This document shows, one piece after another, positions 5,654-8,534 of a stretch of 8,534 nucleotides of DNA (position 1 is the stretch's first letter; each line of letters opens with the position of its first letter). A program made the position numbers and the translations under genes. Under the pieces are notes generated by a model. The model was not told where the DNA came from. It saw only the letters and a program-made list of their open reading frames with translations, and did not search any database. Source of the stretch: an uncultured Collinsella sp. (GTDB lineage Bacteria > Actinomycetota > Coriobacteriia > Coriobacteriales > Coriobacteriaceae); contig CAAFGE010000034.1 of assembly GCA_900762355.1 (NCBI GenBank), positions 1 through 8,534 of the forward strand, written 5' to 3'.

Positions 5654-7315
5654 ATGACCAAGCATGTGTTCGTAACCGGTGGCGTGGTTTCGTCCCTGGG
5701 CAAGGGTATCACCGCGGCCTCGCTGGGCCGTCTGCTCAAGTCGCGTGGCTACAAAGTAACGATGCAGAAGGCCGACCCGTATCTGAACGTCGACCCCGGT
5801 ACCATGAGCCCGTTCCAGCATGGTGAGGTCTTCGTTACCGAGGATGGTTACGAGTCCGACCTGGACCTGGGTCATTACGAGCGCTTTATTGATGAGAACC
5901 TGACCCGCGATTCCAACTTTACGACCGGTGCCATCTACAAAAGCCTAATCGCCCGCGAGCGTCGCGGCGACTTTTTGGGCGGTACCGTGCAGGTGATTCC
6001 CCACGTCACCAATGCCATTAAGGACAAGTTCCGCCGCATCGAGGAGCAGACCGGCTCCGATGTAGTCATCACCGAGCTGGGCGGCACGATCGGCGACATC
6101 GAGTCCCAGCCGTTTGTCGAGGCCATCCGTCAGTACCGCAAGGAGGCCGGCCCCGAGAACGTCTGCTACATCCACGTGTCGCTCGTTCCCTATATCGCCG
6201 CCGCCCACGAGGTCAAGACCAAGCCCACGCAGCATTCCGTCAAGGAGCTCCGCAGCTTTGGCATCCAGCCCGATATCATCGTGCTGCGCTCCGACCACCA
6301 TATCGATGACGCTATCCGCGGAAAGATCGCAAGCTTCTGCGACGTCGACACCGATTGCGTCTTTACCAACGAGGACTGCGCGAGCATTTACGATGTTCCG
6401 CAGCTGCTTGCCGAGCAGGACTTTGACCTGCGCATTTGCGAGCGCCTGGGTCTGGACCCGCGTGAGCGCGACATGAGCGAGTGGAACGAGTTCCTGCGCA
6501 AACAGAATCACGCCAACCATCACGCCGACAAGGTGAAGATCGCCGTCGTGGGCAAGTACACGCAGCTGCCCGATGCGTACCTGTCGGTTATCGAGGCCCT
6601 GCACCATGCGGGCGTCTTCTACGATCGCCATGTGGACGTCCAGCTGGTCGACGGCGAGAGCCTCGACGAGCAGAATGTCTCCGAGGTTCTGGGCGACGCC
6701 TCGGGCATCCTGGTCCCCGGCGGCTTTGGCAAGCGCGCCCTGGAGGGCAAGATCCTCGCGGCCGAGTTTGCCCGTGAGCACAAGATTCCGTATCTGGGCA
6801 TTTGCCTGGGTATGCAGGTGGCCGTGTGCGAATTTGCGCGCAATGTCGTCGGCCTTGCCGGCGCCAGCTCCTCTGAGTTCGATCCGGATGGCCCGTATAG
6901 TGTCATCGATCTGATGAGCTCGCAGGAGGACGTGACCGAGAAGGGCGGCACCATGCGCCTGGGCGCCTATCCGTGCAAGCTCGCCGCCGATACCCTTGCT
7001 CGCGAGGCATATGGCGAGGAACTCGTCTACGAGCGTCACCGTCACCGCTTTGAGTTCAACAACGCCTTCCGCGACCAGCTCGAGGACGCCGGTTTGGTTA
7101 TCTCGGGTCTGTCGCCTGACGAGCGCCTGGTCGAGATGGTCGAGCTGCCGCGCGACGTGCATCCGTGGTATGTGGCAACCCAGGCTCATCCCGAGTTCAA
7201 GAGCCGCCCGACCAACCCGCAGCCGCTGTTCCGCGAGTTCGTACGCGCTTCGATCGGCCAGCACGAGGGTGTCGACCGTCTGCAGGTGACGCCCATGAAC
7301 CTCGCTACGGACTAA
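5654..7315 (+). CDS. pyrG: CTP synthase
   Basis: This 553-residue cytoplasmic enzyme makes CTP from UTP, ATP and glutamine, the last step of de novo pyrimidine nucleotide synthesis. The N-terminal synthetase domain (about 1-270) starts with VFVTGGVVSSLGKG, the P-loop-type ATP site. It continues with DPYLNVDPGTMSPFQHGEVFVTEDG, the conserved GGTIGDIESQPF at 143-154, and the UTP-site stretch KTKPTQHSVKELR at 188-200. The C-terminal class I glutaminase domain shows PGGFG at 355-359, the nucleophile Cys384 in GICLGMQ, RHRHRFEFNN at 461-470, and the catalytic pair His512/Glu514 in HPEFKSRP. All key residues are present and the length is normal. The DGYESDLDLGHYERF segment has YES where AET is more usual. 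ATG 5654 gives the canonical N-terminus; its Shine-Dalgarno (AGG, 9 bases upstream) is weak. Confidence 0.98.
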   Translation: MTKHVFVTGGVVSSLGKGITAASLGRLLKSRGYKVTMQKADPYLNVDPGTMSPFQHGEVFVTEDGYESDLDLGHYERFIDENLTRDSNFTTGAIYKSLIARERRGDFLGGTVQVIPHVTNAIKDKFRRIEEQTGSDVVITELGGTIGDIESQPFVEAIRQYRKEAGPENVCYIHVSLVPYIAAAHEVKTKPTQHSVKELRSFGIQPDIIVLRSDHHIDDAIRGKIASFCDVDTDCVFTNEDCASIYDVPQLLAEQDFDLRICERLGLDPRERDMSEWNEFLRKQNHANHHADKVKIAVVGKYTQLPDAYLSVIEALHHAGVFYDRHVDVQLVDGESLDEQNVSEVLGDASGILVPGGFGKRALEGKILAAEFAREHKIPYLGICLGMQVAVCEFARNVVGLAGASSSEFDPDGPYSVIDLMSSQEDVTEKGGTMRLGAYPCKLAADTLAREAYGEELVYERHRHRFEFNNAFRDQLEDAGLVISGLSPDERLVEMVELPRDVHPWYVATQAHPEFKSRPTNPQPLFREFVRASIGQHEGVDRLQVTPMNLATD

Positions 7316-7317
7316 GG

Positions 7318-8259
7318 GTGCCGGCGAATAAGGAACATACCGAAGCTACTCCCTCGTCGCTCGCCGTGGCGGCGGGGGAGTATCTCGATTACCTCGCGGT
7401 CGAGCGGGGTTTGGCGCGCAACACGATTGCGGCCTATCGTCGTGACCTGACGACGTACTGCGCCTATCTGGAGCGGGCGGGTATTGTGTCTTTTGAAGAG
7501 GTGACCCGTCGGGTCGTGGAGGGCTTTGTCGCCGACCGTCGCGATGGGGGCTATTCCGATGCCTCGGTGGAGCGTGCGCTTGCGGCCGTGAAGGGCCTGC
7601 ATGCCTTTTTGGTGCGCGATGGGGCTGTGGCCCAAAATCCAACGGCGGCGTTGCGCCTGCCTAAAAAGGCTGAGCGTTTGCCGGAGTATCTATCGGTGGA
7701 GGATGTCTCGGCGCTGCTCGATCAAGACTTCCCCGAGGGCGAGATGGGCTTGCGCGACCATGCCATCTTGGAAGTGCTCTACGGATGCGGCTTACGTGTG
7801 AGCGAGTTGGTGGGGCTCGATGTGGGCGATATCCATATCGACGATGGCTTTGTGCTCGTTCGCGGTAAGGGCTCAAAGGAACGCCTGTCACCGCTGGTGG
7901 GAAGCGCGGCGCGAGCTCTGACGCTCTATGTAACTGAGGGGCGTTCTCGCTTGGCGGTCCATGCCCGCGGAACCGAGACCTCGGCGGTCTTTTTAAATAA
8001 GAACGGCCGCCGTCTGTCGCGCCAGGGCATCCATGCCATCTGTGAGCGCTACGGGCGCCAGGTGGGACTGGTGGGGCTCCATCCCCATACGCTGCGTCAC
8101 TCCTTTGCCACCCATATGCTTGCGGGCGGCGCAGACCTCCGTGTGCTACAGGAGATCTTGGGGCATGCCGATATATCGACCACGCAGATCTACACGCATG
8201 TCGATCGTACGCAACTGACCGAGGTCTATCTGGCGGCGCACCCGCTGGCACATCGCTAG
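7318..8259 (+). CDS. xerD: Site-specific tyrosine recombinase XerD
   Basis: This 313-residue tyrosine recombinase should, with XerC, resolve chromosome dimers at dif. The N-terminal SAM-like core-binding domain spans about 14-105 and the catalytic domain follows. The catalytic set is complete with XerD-like spacing: Arg160 in GCGLRVSEL, Lys184 in GKGSKERL, His257 and Arg260 in HPHTLRHSF, His283 in LGHADISTTQ and Tyr292 in IYTHVD. The tail TEVYLAAHPLA is typical of the XerD subgroup. The start is GTG 7318, two bases after the pyrG stop. No independent ribosome site fits, apart from TAAGG that abuts the start, so coupled translation from pyrG is likely. An in-frame GTG at 7366 is a weaker alternative. 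pyrG close to xerD is also the order in mycobacteria, where a NUDIX gene separates them. XerC is the main alternative name. Confidence 0.92.
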   Translation: MPANKEHTEATPSSLAVAAGEYLDYLAVERGLARNTIAAYRRDLTTYCAYLERAGIVSFEEVTRRVVEGFVADRRDGGYSDASVERALAAVKGLHAFLVRDGAVAQNPTAALRLPKKAERLPEYLSVEDVSALLDQDFPEGEMGLRDHAILEVLYGCGLRVSELVGLDVGDIHIDDGFVLVRGKGSKERLSPLVGSAARALTLYVTEGRSRLAVHARGTETSAVFLNKNGRRLSRQGIHAICERYGRQVGLVGLHPHTLRHSFATHMLAGGADLRVLQEILGHADISTTQIYTHVDRTQLTEVYLAAHPLAHR

Positions 8260-8275
8260 CACCTCGCTGACCTGC

Positions 8276-8289
8276 ATATTTATAAATAT
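8276..8289. repeat. Perfect 14-bp AT palindrome after xerD
   Basis: ATATTTATAAATAT is a perfect palindrome made wholly of A and T in a GC-rich setting, 17 bases after the xerD stop and next to the following hairpin. It may serve as the T-rich tail of that hairpin on the opposite strand, or as part of the repeat element's flank. Confidence 0.5.
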
Positions 8290-8293
8290 TAAA

Positions 8294-8362
8294 GGGGACG
8301 GGCCCCAGATTGCCGAGACGCACTTTTGCGCGCATGGGCAATCTGGGGCCCGTCCCATTTTT
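8294..8362 (+). terminator. 20-bp perfect inverted repeat with T-run: terminator and/or repeat element
   Basis: Bases 8295-8314 (GGGACGGGCC then CCAGATTGCC) pair perfectly with 8337-8356. The 22-nt loop contains its own hairpin CGCA/TGCG (8319-8322, 8327-8330). ATTTTT follows (8357-8362), as expected for a terminator of the pyrG-xerD unit. On the other strand CCCCTTTAATATT follows, so it could work in both directions. The stem is longer than most terminators and starts with AAAGGGGA, as do the elements near 3200, suggesting a dispersed repeat reused as terminator. Confidence 0.8.
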
Positions 8363-8534
8363 CGCCAGACACCGACGCGGTGGTGGGCCGTGTGTGTCGT
8401 GGGTGGGGGAGTTTGGGGGCGATGTGAACGGCGTGTAAAGGGACGTAAAAATCGCCTCAAGGTCAACTTGAAGGTTGAGGTTCGTGGAAAGTAGCGGAAA
8501 ATCAAATCATAAAACAACAAAACACGTTATTGCA
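8363..8534. other. Gene-free end of window with a dyad at 8455-8480
   Basis: No credible coding frame is seen on either strand. CCTCAA (8455-8460) and TTGAGG (8475-8480) flank a second, inner dyad TCAAC/GTTGA (8463-8467, 8474-8478). Such CTCAA...TTGAG dyads recall MerR-family operators, but no well-spaced promoter is seen around it. The last 40 bases are A-rich and may lead into a gene beyond the window. Confidence 0.35.

Noticed and set aside
5945..7264. 439-codon open frame on the minus strand opposite pyrG
   Set aside because: Same shadow effect; it has no ribosome site or family signature, while pyrG carries all catalytic motifs.
7318..8259. xerD gene as a phage or transposon integrase
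   Set aside because: It has the usual Xer length and spacing, is coupled to pyrG and has native-like codon use; no att sites or phage genes are near.

Overview
This is a GC-rich bacterial window (about 60% G+C by eye). All recognisable genes lie on the + strand, and GCC/GGC/CTG/GAG codons dominate. The gene content (an arginine deiminase cluster, a DUF1846 protein, and pyrG followed directly by xerD) together with short hairpin repeats headed by AAAGGGG suggests an anaerobic gut actinobacterium of the Coriobacteriia, most likely Collinsella-like. That assignment rests on remembered gene order and style, not on a search.

Layout. Positions 1-140 hold the 3' end of arcA (arginine deiminase). 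Next come arcB (catabolic ornithine carbamoyltransferase, 247-1242) and a YfcC-family membrane carrier (1390-2868) that is probably the arginine/ornithine exchanger ArcD. ArcA turns arginine into citrulline and ammonia. ArcB splits citrulline with phosphate into ornithine and carbamoyl phosphate. The carrier would import arginine in exchange for ornithine. The carbamate kinase gene arcC, which would recover the ATP, is not in the window. The arcA-arcB and arcB-arcD spacers both carry strong perfect hairpins, suggesting tuned or processed expression along a polycistronic message.

Downstream of arcD, 2869-3374 is the least ordinary part. It has a densely folded 100-nt stretch with mutually exclusive pairings, a terminator-like hairpin (2971-3001), a perfect 12-bp hairpin (3010-3037), what looks like the decayed 5' end of a second YfcC-type transporter gene (about 3091-3180), and two adjacent REP-like hairpin elements (3186-3214 and 3223-3291). 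The terminator-plus-remnant order resembles a leader attenuator whose gene has been lost.

The second half holds housekeeping genes. These are a DUF1846 protein (3399-4880) with its own promoter and terminator, a small winged-helix protein (5137-5475) with a good terminator, pyrG (CTP synthase, 5654-7315), and xerD (tyrosine recombinase, 7318-8259). xerD begins with GTG two bases after the pyrG stop, so it is probably translationally coupled. A perfect 20-bp inverted repeat with a T-run follows xerD and serves as terminator and/or repeat element. The last 170 bases have no gene, only a dyad at 8455-8480.

No CRISPR array, rRNA, tRNA, intact transposase or wholly new gene system was found. The best leads are the 2869-3291 intergenic complex and the shared-head hairpin repeats.
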